NCBI GenBank assembly: GCA_948567375.1
Contig: OX419758.1
Span: 68,391,001-68,455,000, forward strand
Reading direction: 5' to 3'
Source: Lunularia cruciata
Taxonomy: Eukaryota > Streptophyta > Marchantiopsida > Lunulariales > Lunulariaceae
DNA length: 64,000 bases
Numbering within the stretch: position 1 is the first letter of the stretch; each line of letters starts with the position of its first letter. Positions 46,920 through 58,099 of the stretch are shown piece by piece. A model generated the notes under the pieces. That model did no database searches and had not been told where the DNA came from. It saw only the letters and a list, made by a program, of their open reading frames with translations. Made by a program: the position numbers and the translations under genes.

Positions 46920-49257
46920 GAAGCATAAAAAGAGGATACGCAGAATATACTCTCTTAATAGACAAAGCCTCTCTCTAAACTCAGTCTAAGTGCCCTAAGT
47001 CTCCACACTATGAGGTAACACATGGGTGTTATTTATCATATGGATGCCATCGGTCTAAGTTTGCATCTCATGACGAGTATGGGTCTGGTGAGCAATAGTA
47101 CATAGTCTTGGTCCAAGATAAGCCACATAAGCCCTCATCTGAGCTAGCTAAACCTCATCACCCTAAAACTCACTCTCCTTTTACCTAAACATGTGCACTC
47201 TCGCACCTCTCTATAGCAAATGCTAACTCTCGTGCTTGATTATAAATAATTAAATATTATTTAACTATTATAATTATTTTCTATTAAGGAATTATTATTA
47301 TTAACATATCTTAAGTAAATAATATTACTATTAACTACAAAGATAAGTAGAAGGTTGTTGTTCCTAAAAAGTCATCTTTCAGTTTGAAAATGTTATATTT
47401 TTTTGTTTATGAAATTTCAGAATTTTTCCACAAATGAATAAACTCAAAATTATAATGTTATTATGAACCAAGTCACCGAGTTAATCAACAAATAATCAAC
47501 CAAACAAGAACTAGTGGATAAATGAGTAATATTTTACATTCAAGTAGATTCTACGTAGCATTATGTTTACCAAAAGGAGAAATATGATAATTTTGTCATG
47601 ATGGTGCATTTATTGATCTTTTAAATAAAATAATTGAATAATAATTCAACAAATTCAAATCCAATTGTATCAAAGATCCAATTGTATCACTTATTGTATC
47701 AAAGATACATAGCTAGTCGGAGAGAATCATATCATGAACATTGCAATCAAGTGAGTAAAAGAAGGAACAATTTATCACAAGACCATGTCAATGCAAAAAT
47801 GCACTTGATTTCAAAAACCCTAAGGATGGATAATATAAATGTTTAGAACATAAATTAGGTTAGGTCATTAGGTTTTGAACATAAATTTTTTGCTACAAAT
47901 ATTGTCTTGTTATTCCTTCCTACTCTCTTTAGATTGATTTTGATTACATAGCTCTTTCTAATTTATATTTGATTATTTTTACAAATATATAAGTATTCTT
48001 CTTCTATGTAATAGTTCGATATCTATTACGTAGGTTAATATACACTTTAAATGATACATGATTCCCCACATTGTCTTTATGTGCAAGTTTAGGTATATAT
48101 GCTAATGTAGGTAGCATTTTTTTCTTATTGAATAAGACTTTCTATACACACTTCAAAGAGTTAGGATTCTAACAAGGTTACACAAATGGAAATCAGATAA
48201 GATGGGTATATAAAAGTTTTCTCATATGAATACGTAGTAGCAAATGTAAGTTTGATGAGATAAAAATTAAGAGCTTTGTTGATCTTGAAGTAATTACTTT
48301 GGATCATATAATATTTATTGTTAAACTTCTAGGACTAGATAGTCTCCAAGAAATATCATAAAACACTCTAATAGGAGTAACAAAGTCTGTAGCTTGACAA
48401 TACAATTAATAAAATATATGTACAAAGATTGAAGACAACTACACTAATACAATTAATAAAATATATGTACAAAGATTGAAGACAACTACACTGAGTGGAG
48501 TATATTAATCTCTAGTTTACAAGGAATTTAGGGTAGGATATTTGACTAGATTTAAATATAACTCCTGATTTTTCTTTCTCATATGAATGAACTATTGGAT
48601 TTAAGTATTAAACTTCCAAAGGAAGGAAAAACATTAGGAGGTACAGACTGCACGAAAAATACAAATGTACAAACAATTATATTTGAAAATAGATATTCCA
48701 TACAAAATATAGGTAGGTTCAAACTGAATACCTGAACAGTCATATAGAAAATAATAGAATAATACAAGGCCATGAGGTAAAGGAGTTAAGTTTTGTTTTA
48801 TTTGAAAGTGTATTATTAGAAGGTCTAGCTCTGGTTCTACAATCTTGATGTTTGTTCTTTGTGTGAAATTTTTCAAAAGGAGGTGACTTGTATTTGTCTC
48901 TATGGTCATTTTCTAGCAATTGGAGACTGATCACATTTTCAGATTGAACTTTATTCCACAACAGCTTTAGCCTACTCTCTTCCACTAACTGGGTGCCCAT
49001 GCAATGCATGGGCCAAGGTGTCTTATGGAACATGCATTTTTCATGATGAGTTTTCACCTAGGTTACGTCTACCTGTCTACATCTTCATTACTTACTTGTG
49101 ATTGAGGTTTTATACTAGATGCAACAATGGTCCATACGACACGGTATCTTTTGGTGGACAAAGGATAGCTACCCATCATGTCATCAAAAATATAGTGTTT
49201 TCTATGGCATGATGGATACCTTGCTTGGAGGGAGCATTTGTATGATTTGCAAATAAC
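46920..49257. other. Unassigned AT-rich sequence
   Basis: 2.3 kb without recognisable gene or element, except the tandem duplication at 48399-48492. Confidence 0.4.
48399..48492. repeat. Perfect 47-bp tandem duplication
   Basis: 48399-48445 and 48446-48492 are identical, beginning 'aatacaattaataaaatata'. Perfect identity in an otherwise decayed region implies a recent event. Confidence 0.95.
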
Positions 49258-49654
49258 ATGTGTCAAGCAAAATTATACTTGGCCCGAGATGATCAAGTCA
49301 TAGTGGTGGATGTTTTGGTTATAGACCTTATGCGTGATTTTGGAGGGAGTGATTACTCATCCCCTTGGATGGGCGGCAAGTGGAGCAACAACATGCAAGG
49401 TTTCCAAGTAAAGAGGTATGTATCAAGGTCACCTCTTTGTTCCTCTAGCCTTGGAGTCATATGGAGAGATGGTCACAACATTGATACATTTGTCAAGGAG
49501 TGCAGAAGAGGTTATGATATTAAACATCAAGGAGTACAACTCTCACTCTCATACTTTGTTGCATACTTTAGACAACATGTGTCCATTGCTCTATAAAGAA
49601 CATTGACTGGTGCAATCCATAGGAGAGGAATCACACTAGCTGATGCTTCTTAGT
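49258..49654 (+). pseudogene. Fragment of a mobile-element protein
   Basis: Open from 49258 for 112 codons, then one stop (TAA at 49594-49596, one C-to-T from CAA) and a further 19 codons in the same frame. It includes 'VVVDVLVIDLMRDFGGSD', 'FVKECRRGYDIKHQGVQL' and 'AYFRQHVSIAL'. The ending 'F.Q.VSIAL(Q)R' recalls the tail after reverse transcriptase in some plant mobile elements; I cannot name the family. Confidence 0.4.
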
Positions 49655-49689
49655 ATGTTGTAGTAGTTTGTAGACCTTACTACTTGCAT

Positions 49690-50760
49690 AGCTCAAATAT
49701 CTTAGGTGTGGTAGGGCAGATTTCTCATATCAAAATGATACTACCCCAAGCTCATAATGACTTAGTTAGTGACTTAGTTCTCAATTTATATTTCTATTAG
49801 GGTTTAAAATATACATGTATACTATATATACATGAGAAGAGTACACTCTCTCTATTGATTCTTGCTTATCTTCCTTGTGTGCTCTCTCATTCTCTCTCAT
49901 GATCTACTAAGAATGGTCTTGGAGTGTTTATCTAGTCCTTGTATTCTTTGACATGGTATCAGAGTTGATGAGAAGCTATTAAGGATTTATGCACCTGGAG
50001 AAAGATAGGTGAGAGCAACTAGAGAATTTAAGGATTTTGTTGATGCAATATGAATCACCAATTGCACCACTTTTTTACCTAATTTTACCTAAAATTACCA
50101 ATTGACCACTTTTTTCACCTAAAATTTTGGAGGTCAAGATTGCACTTTTTGCCCAAATTTGATGCACCCAAGTCATAAAAACATATGGTGTAAAAGCATC
50201 AAATTTGGTAGACACCAAATTTTTGTGATATTTTTAGAGGTCAATCTGCCATTGGTAATGCATTTTGAGAACTTTTACATTGGATTTATAGGGCCAAACA
50301 ACAATTTTTGGGGCTATAAGGCACCATTAGTAAAGGTCTTCAACCAAAGGAAAGCCTTAGGTTGAACTTTACTTGAAAGAATCTACAATTGGTCATTCTA
50401 TCATTGTGGAAATTTTTGAGTCAATTGGAGTTGTTGTGTGTTTTCCTCTACAATATTGGGCAAGGTCACTTTTGAGAAATAATGTTTTCTAGACTCTATA
50501 GGTCAAGCTATGTGTTTCCCAACAATATAAGAATTACTTGTTTGGTCCATATCATTGACCCACTTGATTTATTTTGTGTTTCTTTATTGTTCTCATGAGT
50601 ACAAATGTTACAATTTTGTGATTGTAGCAATGGCAAAGTCTATGTGTATGATCATTAAAGGGAAGCTCAACAAGCTCAATTGGACCATTTGGGAATTTTG
50701 CATGCAGATGTTCCTATGGGATCATAGGCTATAAAGTCCTATGATAGAGGAGGAGATAGA
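49690..50760 (+). mobile_element. Ty1/Copia remnant (5' LTR end, primer site, gag start)
   Basis: An LTR ends TTTGACA at 49953 and is followed directly by TGGTATCAGAG (49954-49964), an exact tRNA-iMet primer site. A TATA-like 'actatatataca' lies at 49821-49832. After a 660-bp leader, an ATG at 50630 opens a Copia-type gag start ('KGKLNKLNWTIWEFCMQMFL', 'WDH') that stops at about 50731. The LTR start is not located and no pol or 3' LTR is seen. Confidence 0.7.
49954..49964 (+). promoter_or_regulatory. Copia primer-binding site (tRNA-iMet)
   Basis: TGGTATCAGAG follows the LTR end with no spacer, as usual in Copia elements. Confidence 0.85.
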
Positions 50761-51009
50761 ACTGACTATGATGGTGTCGTGAACTAGATTGCATACTCAT
50801 CAAACAAACATGTTCAAATATGTTTCAATATAATTTCTCTCAAGTTCTGAAATCAATGTTGTGTTAAGGTTGAGCTATGGGTTGAACTAAGGGATTTCTA
50901 CATGCTACTATAGGCTTATTTCAAGCCTACTATAGGCTTATATACTATAGGCAAAACTATAGGCTGAGCTATTACAAAGCTGAGCTAAGCTACTACTTAG
51001 CTATTTGGC

Positions 51010-52850
51010 TACCGTAATGCATTCCCATAGGCATTCCCATAGTCAAATCTCGTAAGGCAAATCTTGCTATTCACATCAAGGATGTTTTTATTAGTAACTT
51101 GTCCAAATGGGGCATGCTTCATCCTTTTGGGGTTGTCTTTTCAAGGGCTTTTCATAGACATCAAGATCTTGATAATTTGAGCTCTAAAGAAGAATTTATG
51201 ACAAGTAGAATATCACTATTTTCTCAGACTTGATTCCCACAAGAGAACCCCATAGGCATTCTTGTAGTCAAATCTCATGAGGCAAATCTTGCAATTACAT
51301 CATGGTTGTATTTTTTATGGTTACTTGTCTAAATGGAGCATGCTTTATCTATGCTAGAAATCTTCTCAAAGGATTTTTATAGACACCAACATCATGGCAA
51401 ATTGAGCTTTATAAAAGAAGTTGTGACAAATTGAATGTCATTATTTTCTCGGAAGGAGTATCATGCAATGTGAATCCCATAGGCATTCAGTAGTCAAATA
51501 TTATAAGGCAAAACCCAATAATTCACATTGGGCTATTTTCTCTATGGTTATTTGTCCAAATGGGACATGCTTCATCTTGTTGGAATTGTCTTCTGAAATG
51601 TGTTCCATAAACACCAAGATTGTAACAAGCATAGCTTTAGAGATGCAGTGATAACAAGTTGAATTTCATTATTTCCCAAACTTGATTTCAGCAAGGAGAT
51701 CCACACAATGTGAATCCTGTAGGTATTCCCACAATTAAAGCTCATGAGGCAAATCTTCCAATTCACATTGAGGCTATTTTCTCTATGGTTACTTGTCCAA
51801 ATGGAAAATGCTTCATCTTGTTGGAATTGTCTTCTCAAGGGCTTTTTATAAACACCAAGATCATGGAAAATAGAGCTTTAAAGAAGAAATTATGACAAGT
51901 TGAATATCACTATTTTCCCAAACTTGATTTCCGCAAGGAGAACCTTGTAGAGTGAATCTTGTAGAGTGAACCTTGTAGAGTGAATCTTGTAGAGTGAATC
52001 TTGTAGAGTGAATCTTGTAGCGTGAATTCCAGAGGCATTCCCGCAGTCCAATCTTGTAAGGGAATTCTTGCAGTTCATTTTGGGATTGTTTTTCCATGGT
52101 TACTTGTCCAAATAGGATGTGCTTCATTTTGTTGGAATTGTCTTCTCAAGGGCTTTCCATAAACACCAAGATAATGGAAAATAGAGCTCTAGAGAAGAAG
52201 TTAGGACAAAACAAATGTCATTGTTTTCCCATACTTAATTCCCACAAGGAGAATCCTATAGTATGAATCCCACAAGCATTCTTGCAATCCAATCCTATAT
52301 GGCAATTCCCATAATTCACGTTGGGGCAGTTTTCTCCATGGTTACTTGTCTAAACATGACATGCTTCATCTTGTTAGAATCATCTTCTCAAGGGCTTTCC
52401 ATTGACAACAAGATCATTGGAAACAAAGGCCTAGAGATAAATTTATGACAAGTTAAAACTCATTTTTTTTCTTGGGACCTGACTTTTGCAAGGAGAATTC
52501 CATAGAGAAAAACTTGCAATGTGAATTATGCAAGCATTCTTGCAGTTGAATCCCAAAAAGAAAATCTTACAATTCATATTAGGGTTATATTCTTTGTGGC
52601 TACTTGGCCAAATAGAGCGTGCTTCATCTGGTTGGATTTGTCTTCTCCAGAGCTTTTTGTGGACACCAAGATCAATGATAACAAAAGTGTTGAGAGGAAA
52701 TTACAACTATTTGAAGTTTTTATTTCTTGGACTTTGGTTTTCATATATTTGTTTTTCCTTGACTTCATATTTTGTGACTTTCTCATATTTATATGTCTTC
52801 TTGCATGTCACTTGGCGGTTATATGACCACTTTTTTTAGTTCTTGGAGAT
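51010..52850 (+). repeat. Array of seven ~240-bp tandem units
   Basis: The landmark 'gaatcccataggcattc' recurs near 51016, 51243, 51472, 51711, 52023, 52264 and 52522 (spacings 227-312). Each unit then has 'ggttacttgtccaaatggg', 'tgcttcatcttgttggaatt' and 'caccaagatcatgg' blocks. Several units carry a similar open frame of about 60 codons on plus (for example 51710-51895, 52263-52448, 52521-52826). Unit lengths are not multiples of three, so the whole array is not one protein. The best units are by eye 75-85% alike. Confidence 0.9.
51944..52027. repeat. 14-bp minisatellite, six units
   Basis: Six head-to-tail copies of CTTGTAGAGTGAAT (two with one change), inside the fourth-to-fifth unit of the larger array. 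The expansion explains that unit's extra length. Confidence 0.95.
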
Positions 52851-53323
52851 CCATATTTAAAGAGTAGTATGGCTTGCACTTGGTTGTTGTTTGTGATTCT
52901 TGAATTTCTCATAGGGAAGTGTTACTCAAGCAATGAGAGCATTTTGAAGCAATCCAACTATTGAGGAGGAATTCTACATGACAATCATTGAGGTATTATG
53001 AGGTTTTACAATTGAAGAGGTTTTGATTCTGGTGATCATGGTTTTTAGGTTAGAGACTATGGGTTGAGACATAGAGCATGAGAGTGAAAGGAGATTGAAG
53101 GTAGAATGTAGATGTAGGCAAAGGATTTAAGATTTTTAGGATTTATGGAAGTGGACAATAGCTTTTGTATAGAAGTGACAGACACCATACTTTGTAGGTA
53201 TTTTAAGGTTATCTCAAGTATAACAAATCTGTGAACTATCGGCATTCTAGTGCTTTTTCAAACATTTGGTTTGGAACAATAAACTTTGAACAATAGTCAA
53301 ACCAAATTAGTAGTTATATCCAA
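52851..53323. other. Unassigned sequence left of A-III
   Basis: No gene or repeat recognised. It ends at the presumed left TSD of A-III (ATAGA, 53324-53328); the right one is outside the window. Confidence 0.4.
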
Positions 53324-53328
53324 ATAGA

Positions 53329-53502
53329 TGTAATTTTATTAGCTAAACAGATTATCTAGAGGTGGAAATTGGCTTGATAATATCTTTAGGGATGTTATAT
53401 ATAATGGTCTGAATAGATTAGATAGAGATATCACCAAAAGAGTACTTCTACTAATAGGATAAATGTGGATATTGGCTTAATAATATCTTTAGAGTTGTTA
53501 TA
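53329..53502 (+). repeat. 5' LTR of A-III, left piece
   Basis: 174 bp, with a partial internal repeat starting near 53462 ('tgtggatattggctt'). Its last five bases TTATA are the left TSD of B2. Confidence 0.85.
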
Positions 53503-53913
53503 TGTAACAATATGGAGTTTAGTGACAAAGTTAGTAGGGCTAACAAAGTAGAAAATAAGACAAATTAGCCTAGAATATTCCAAAAGTATCTAAGAAGCTT
53601 CTTGGGAAGCTTCCCGGCTAGCTTAGCTTGCACCTCAAGTAAGTAACTTCTAAAAGGTTCCAATTAGCTTAGCTTGCATGCTAAGTAAGCAACTTCTAGA
53701 AGGAAGTTTCTTGAGAAGCTTCCCAATTAACTTGGCTTGCACTCCAAGAAAGCGGCTCAAGGAAGCTTCTTGATAAGCTTCTCAAGAGCCTTGTATGATC
53801 CTTATAAATACAAGAGCCAAAGCTCATGTCAAGCATTCGGAGTTTTCTCTCATTCAAATGTCCTAATATGAGCTTCCATTCTCCTATTTCTCTCCTCGGT
53901 CTTGGTCTTTACA
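53503..53913 (+). repeat. 5' LTR of B2
   Basis: It starts TGTAACAATATGG and ends GTCTTTACA. The TATA box TATAAATA is at 53803-53810, about 25 bp after paired AAGCTTC motifs (53762-53784). Confidence 0.95.
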
Positions 53914-53914
53914 T

Positions 53915-53929
53915 TGGTATCACAACAGG
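53915..53929 (+). promoter_or_regulatory. Primer-binding site of B2
   Basis: TGGTATCACAACAGG: the first eight bases match the tRNA-iMet site; the rest differ from TGGTATCAGAGC. Confidence 0.75.
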
Positions 53930-54182
53930 AATGGGATGGATGGAATTTATGGACCACCAAATCCACTTTTGCCAAACCATTGGGATTTCATGTCTAGATA
54001 CTACCCAAGCATTGTTTCACACAATTCATCACCTTGTGCTTTGGGCATGATTTTATGCACATGATCACCTTGTATGAGGAACCCTTGATACTTTTGATGG
54101 TAACTTATGGAGAATGGTGGACGTGTTGCATCTATGTGTTAATCAATAAAATAAATTGGGAGTAGTGGGATAGGTAGTAGTT

Positions 54183-54960
54183 ATGGCGGCAATACCAGAC
54201 ATTATCCTTGCAATGCAATAACAAATCAAGCACCTTACTTGATTGTTGGATGAACAAGTTGAGCAATGACGAGAACATATAAAGAGAGCACCAGTTCAAG
54301 ATGGAGAAGATTGCATTCAATTTCCAAAACCTAAGTGTTTGAAGGCAAGAATCTTCATGGCACTGTGGAGGATTTTGTGTTCAACTATGAATGTTACTTT
54401 GAAGCCACCAATCTTCAAGATGAACAGAAATAGATTCTTTTGACCTCTAGCCAATTGGATGATGTGGCAAAACTTTGGTAGAAATTTTGAGTGGAGAGAG
54501 TTGAACGACAAATTGTTACACCAATTTTGACATGGGTAAAATTCAAGGATGCAATACTTGGTTGATTTCAAACTATAAATGCCACCCGAGCCACACAAGA
54601 TAAATTGGTAGAGTTGAAGCAGATTGGCTCAATAAGGAGCTATATCACATAATTTTAGAACATCATCATGCAAATTCCAGATATACAAGAAGTGGAAGTT
54701 TTGGATCAATTAGTGCAGGGATTGAAGTCACAAACCAAATTGGAGGTGACCATGCAAGAACCATAAAATGTAGAATAAGCCATGCAATTGGCTGAGCACT
54801 TTGATTCCTTGGTTGCAACAACTTGGTCTTGATCTTGACCTACACAAAGCTTACCAATACACTATGCACAAGTGGAAGAACCAGCACCAATGGAGATCGA
54901 TGCTATCCAACGGAGACCACTTGGTACAGCAGATAGAGAAAGATTGCGACAAAATGGAGG
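54183..54960 (+). pseudogene. B2 gag remnant
   Basis: ATG at 54183-54185 ('MAAIPDIILAMQ'), then a Ty3-type gag core with 'ECYFEATNLQDEQK'-like text ('YECYFEATNLQ'), 'INATRATQDKLVELKQIGSI' and 'MQIPDIQEVEVLDQLVQGLK', ending 'EEPAPMEIDAIQRR'. About ten stops and a few shifts. Confidence 0.82.
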
Positions 54961-55501
54961 TTGTTTTTATTGTTGCCAAGTTAGACATCACATTGCTGAA
55001 TGTCCACTCAAGAATGGGCGATCCAACAAGTTGACTAAATGGAGTTTGTGGAATAAAATGATCAAACAAGGAATCTCAATAGGAGATTTTGAGCCACCTA
55101 CTTGGAGCTTGATTAGTTCTAATGGGATTGAAGGCTCAACCTATGCAAGTTTGCTTCACTTGCAATGTACAATATTTAATTGGGGTTGTAGGATTTTGGT
55201 TGATTTTGGAAGTTTAGAAAATTGTATGTCTATGCAAGTAGCAAAGGAATTGGGTATTCCTATCAAGCCAGTGATTGGAAGTAGATTGATGATGGCAGAT
55301 GGAAGAAAGGGTTCTGCATTCTATACCTCACATCTTGTTACTTTTAAAATTAGGAAAGATTATTTGAAGTGTATGAGGTTTGTAGTGGCACCTCTATACT
55401 ATTCTGTCATTCTAGGACTACCTTGGCTTGAACATCATAAGGTTCAATTTGATTGGACTCAACAACAAATGCAAGTACAACACCAAGGTAAGAATTTCTG
55501 A
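54872..55501 (+). pseudogene. B2 zinc knuckle and aspartic protease (open 209 codons)
   Basis: The longest open stretch of the element. CCHC knuckle CFYCCQVRHHIAEC at 54962-55003. The protease active site reads 'ILVDFGSLENCMS' near 55193-55230 (D-F-G where D-S-G is usual) and ends 'VILGLPWLEHHKVQFDWTQ'. It is open only by chance of few hits; neighbouring frames are broken. Confidence 0.88.
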
Positions 55502-55552
55502 TTAGGTTGTCTAGCACCTCTATGTAAGACACCTAAGAATAATCAATCCTAG

Positions 55553-55726
55553 GATGGTGAGTTTGTCAAGAAGGTAGCCATAGAGCATGCCTTGAAGAGA
55601 GAGGAGCACCAAGATGGGAATTTTTCCAAGAAGGCAACCATGGAACAAGCTTTGAAGAGAGATGAGTCCCTAGATGGGAAGTTTGTTAGTGAAGCAGCCA
55701 TAGAGCAAGCTTTGGAGGAAGATTAG
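55553..55726 (+). repeat. Three 60-bp tandem units in the B2 pol linker
   Basis: 55553-55612, 55613-55672 and 55673-55726 each encode a 20-residue unit (DGxFxxKxAxEQALKRxE type), between protease and RT. B1 has one unit at the same place. Confidence 0.9.
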
Positions 55727-56650
55727 TTTGTTTTTGCAATATGGACCAAGCAGATTGTACAAGGATAATCTGAGGAGAGCCAAGAGCCTCATCAAGCAAT
55801 GGTTGATCAGACAGTTCAAGAGTTTGTGGACGTATTTTTGGATGATCTACCAAAGGGATTACCCTCTGATCGTGGTATGCCCTTCAAGATTGAGTTGTTG
55901 CCAGAGAGTACTTTAGTGAGTAGACCAATCTATCGGCTCTCACCAAAGGAGTTGGAGAAGTTGCAAACAACCCTTATGGAGTTGTTGCAGAAGGACTTCA
56001 TATGACATAGTACCTCTCCTTGGGGAGCACTGGTACTATTTGTTCCAAAGAAGGATGGAGGACTTTGTCTTTGTATTGATTATCATGGGCTCAATAAGCA
56101 AACAGTGAAGAATGCATATCCCTTGCCTTGGATTGATGAGTTGTTTGATTAATTGAGTGGAGCACGATACTTTTCCAAGCTAGATCTTTGCAACAACTAT
56201 TGGCAAATCCCCATTGATAGGGAGGATGTGCAAAAGATGGCCTTTTGCACAAGGTATGGGTATTTTGAGTGGAGAGTTCTACCTTTTGGGCTCACTAATG
56301 CTCCAATAGTCTTCATGGATTAGATGCATCAGGTGTTGGATGGACTATTGGATTGGTACGTGGTGGTGTTCTTGGATGATATCTTAATCTATAGCAAGAT
56401 AGAGACAAAAAACATGAATCACATACAAGAAGTCCTAAGATGACTACGACAATGGAAATTTTACTACAAGAAGTCAAAGTGTGCCTTTTGGCAAAAGGAA
56501 GTTACCTTCTTGGCACAAGATCTCATTGGAGGGGATCAAGATGGAAGAGAGAAAATCAAAGCCATTATTGATTGGCCTACTCCAAAGGATGCTACAAAAG
56601 TATGTGCATTTAATAGATTGGCCAGTTTTTACCAACGGTTCATCCATTAT
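55727..56650 (+). pseudogene. B2 reverse transcriptase remnant
   Basis: From 'FVDVFLDDLPKGLPSDRG' (55823 on) through '[20 protein letters not shown]', '[13 protein letters not shown]', 'KLDLCNNYWQIPI', 'RYGYFEWRVLPFGLTNAP' and the catalytic box 'VVVFLDDILIYSK' (about 56362-56400). Four or five in-frame stops, mostly CAG/CAA-to-TAG/TAA or TGG-to-TGA type, in one continuous frame. Confidence 0.92.
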
Positions 56651-57960
56651 TATGCTCATGTGACTACACCGTTGACTGACCTCTTGGGGAAGGACTCGAG
56701 CTTCCAGTGGACCACCAAGCACAAAGAGGCATTCCTGAAGTTGAAACAAATGGTTTCTTCAAGGCCAATTCTTCAACCATATGATCCTCAATGTAATACT
56801 CCGAGGACAAGAGAAGAGAGAAAACACAAATTGCACACTCAAACATTCGATTCCCCAAAGGAGCACCTTCTCTTTATTATATAGACAAAGAGGATCTCCT
56901 CCAAGGAAGCTCCACCATAGGATTACGGACACATATGGGTGACATGTCAGCAAGCTCCACCCTTGGATTACTTACTTGGATGGGTGACATGTCTGGTCTA
57001 GGTCCTATCTGGTTGGTCAAACAAGCTTTGATCAGAGGGAATCTTTTAGGGAATCTTCCTATAGAATCTCAAAATCACATAAGGTACCGTTGGAAAGCTC
57101 TCGATGAGACAAAGCAGGGGGAGGGAGGGCCAGCTGTTCCTTTGTTGGGGGAGGGGGAATTTGCACATTTTTGAGGCCTAATTCATCCGCTTAGGCCTCC
57201 AAAATTGCCTTCAAAGATTTCAAGCATATTTCGGTTCTTACTCTATTAGTAGAAGTCCCCTTTTGGTGATACCTCTTTCTGATCTGTTTAGTCCATCATG
57301 TGTAACATCCTTCCAGATGTTACCAAACCAATTCTCACCTTTAAATCATATATCTAGCTATTGGTTCTAAGGTTCTCAAGTCTATTTTGGTTTCTGCTTT
57401 ATTAGTAGAAGTACTCTTTTGGTGATACTTCTATCTTATCTATTTTTACCATCATGTATAACATCATTCTAGATGTTACCAAACCAAATTTCACATCTAG
57501 ATCATATGGTTAGCTTGTGGTATTACACTCAACTACCTTGTGTGGTTGATTTTGATGCATCTAACTTTGCAATAGGAATTGTGTTGCAACAAGAATTACT
57601 AGATGGACTACATTCCATTGCCTTTGTGTCTCACCAACTCAATTTGGCTAAAAGAAACTACTCTGCTTGAGATCAAGAACAACTTTCAATGGTATATGCC
57701 ACCAAGGTATGGATGCATTACCTCTTGGGGAAACAAGTGATCATGCAAATTGATCACAAACCATTGTTGCAGACCTTACACTTAGAACACATGAAGAGTT
57801 GAATCATCGATGGGAGGAACAACTCCAATTGTTTGACATCAAACTTGAGTACAAACCAGATCGGTTCCACATCATCCCTAATGCTTTATCACAACGGCCT
57901 GATTTGGAGTATCTTCCTCTCATCACAATAGCAATTACGTTGGTGTTAATTGATTCCAAG
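56651..57960 (+). pseudogene. B2 RNase H remnant, split by a solo LTR
   Basis: The frame reaches 'SSRPILQPYDPQ' (56785), is cut by a solo A LTR, and resumes at 57533 with 'LPCVVDFDASNFAIGIVLQQ', then 'TKVWMHYLLGKQVIMQIDHK' and 'FDIKLEYKPDRFHIIPNALS'. Confidence 0.9.
56791..57527 (-). repeat. Solo LTR, family A (long form), inside B2
   Basis: 737 bp in minus orientation, TGTAATACTCC to GTATTACA on plus. Perfect TSD CTCAA (56786-56790 and 57528-57532). It is very like the solo LTR at 3418-4153, including the internal duplication. Confidence 0.95.
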
Positions 57961-58099
57961 GTCCAAAACAAGTTTCAGTCAGCTCTACAACAAGATCCCT
58001 TCTTCCAAATGGTACATGGTCACCTTACAGCATGCGATAAGGAGTACAAAACCTTCTCTATCAAGGAGGGCCTTCTATTCCATGAGGACCGGATCTATG

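Noticed and set aside
51944-52027. Possible CRISPR array (short direct repeats)
   Set aside because: The 14-bp units are head to tail without spacers, in a plant nuclear context. It is a minisatellite.
51010-52850. One long repeat protein encoded by the 240-bp array
   Set aside because: Unit spacings (227, 229, 239, 312, 241, 258) do not keep frame and each unit ends in stops.
53826-54050. 74-codon frame at the start of B2 as a gene
   Set aside because: It runs across the LTR end and primer site into the leader, in the same place as 7333-7545 on B1; it is a leader read-through, not a protein with a known role.
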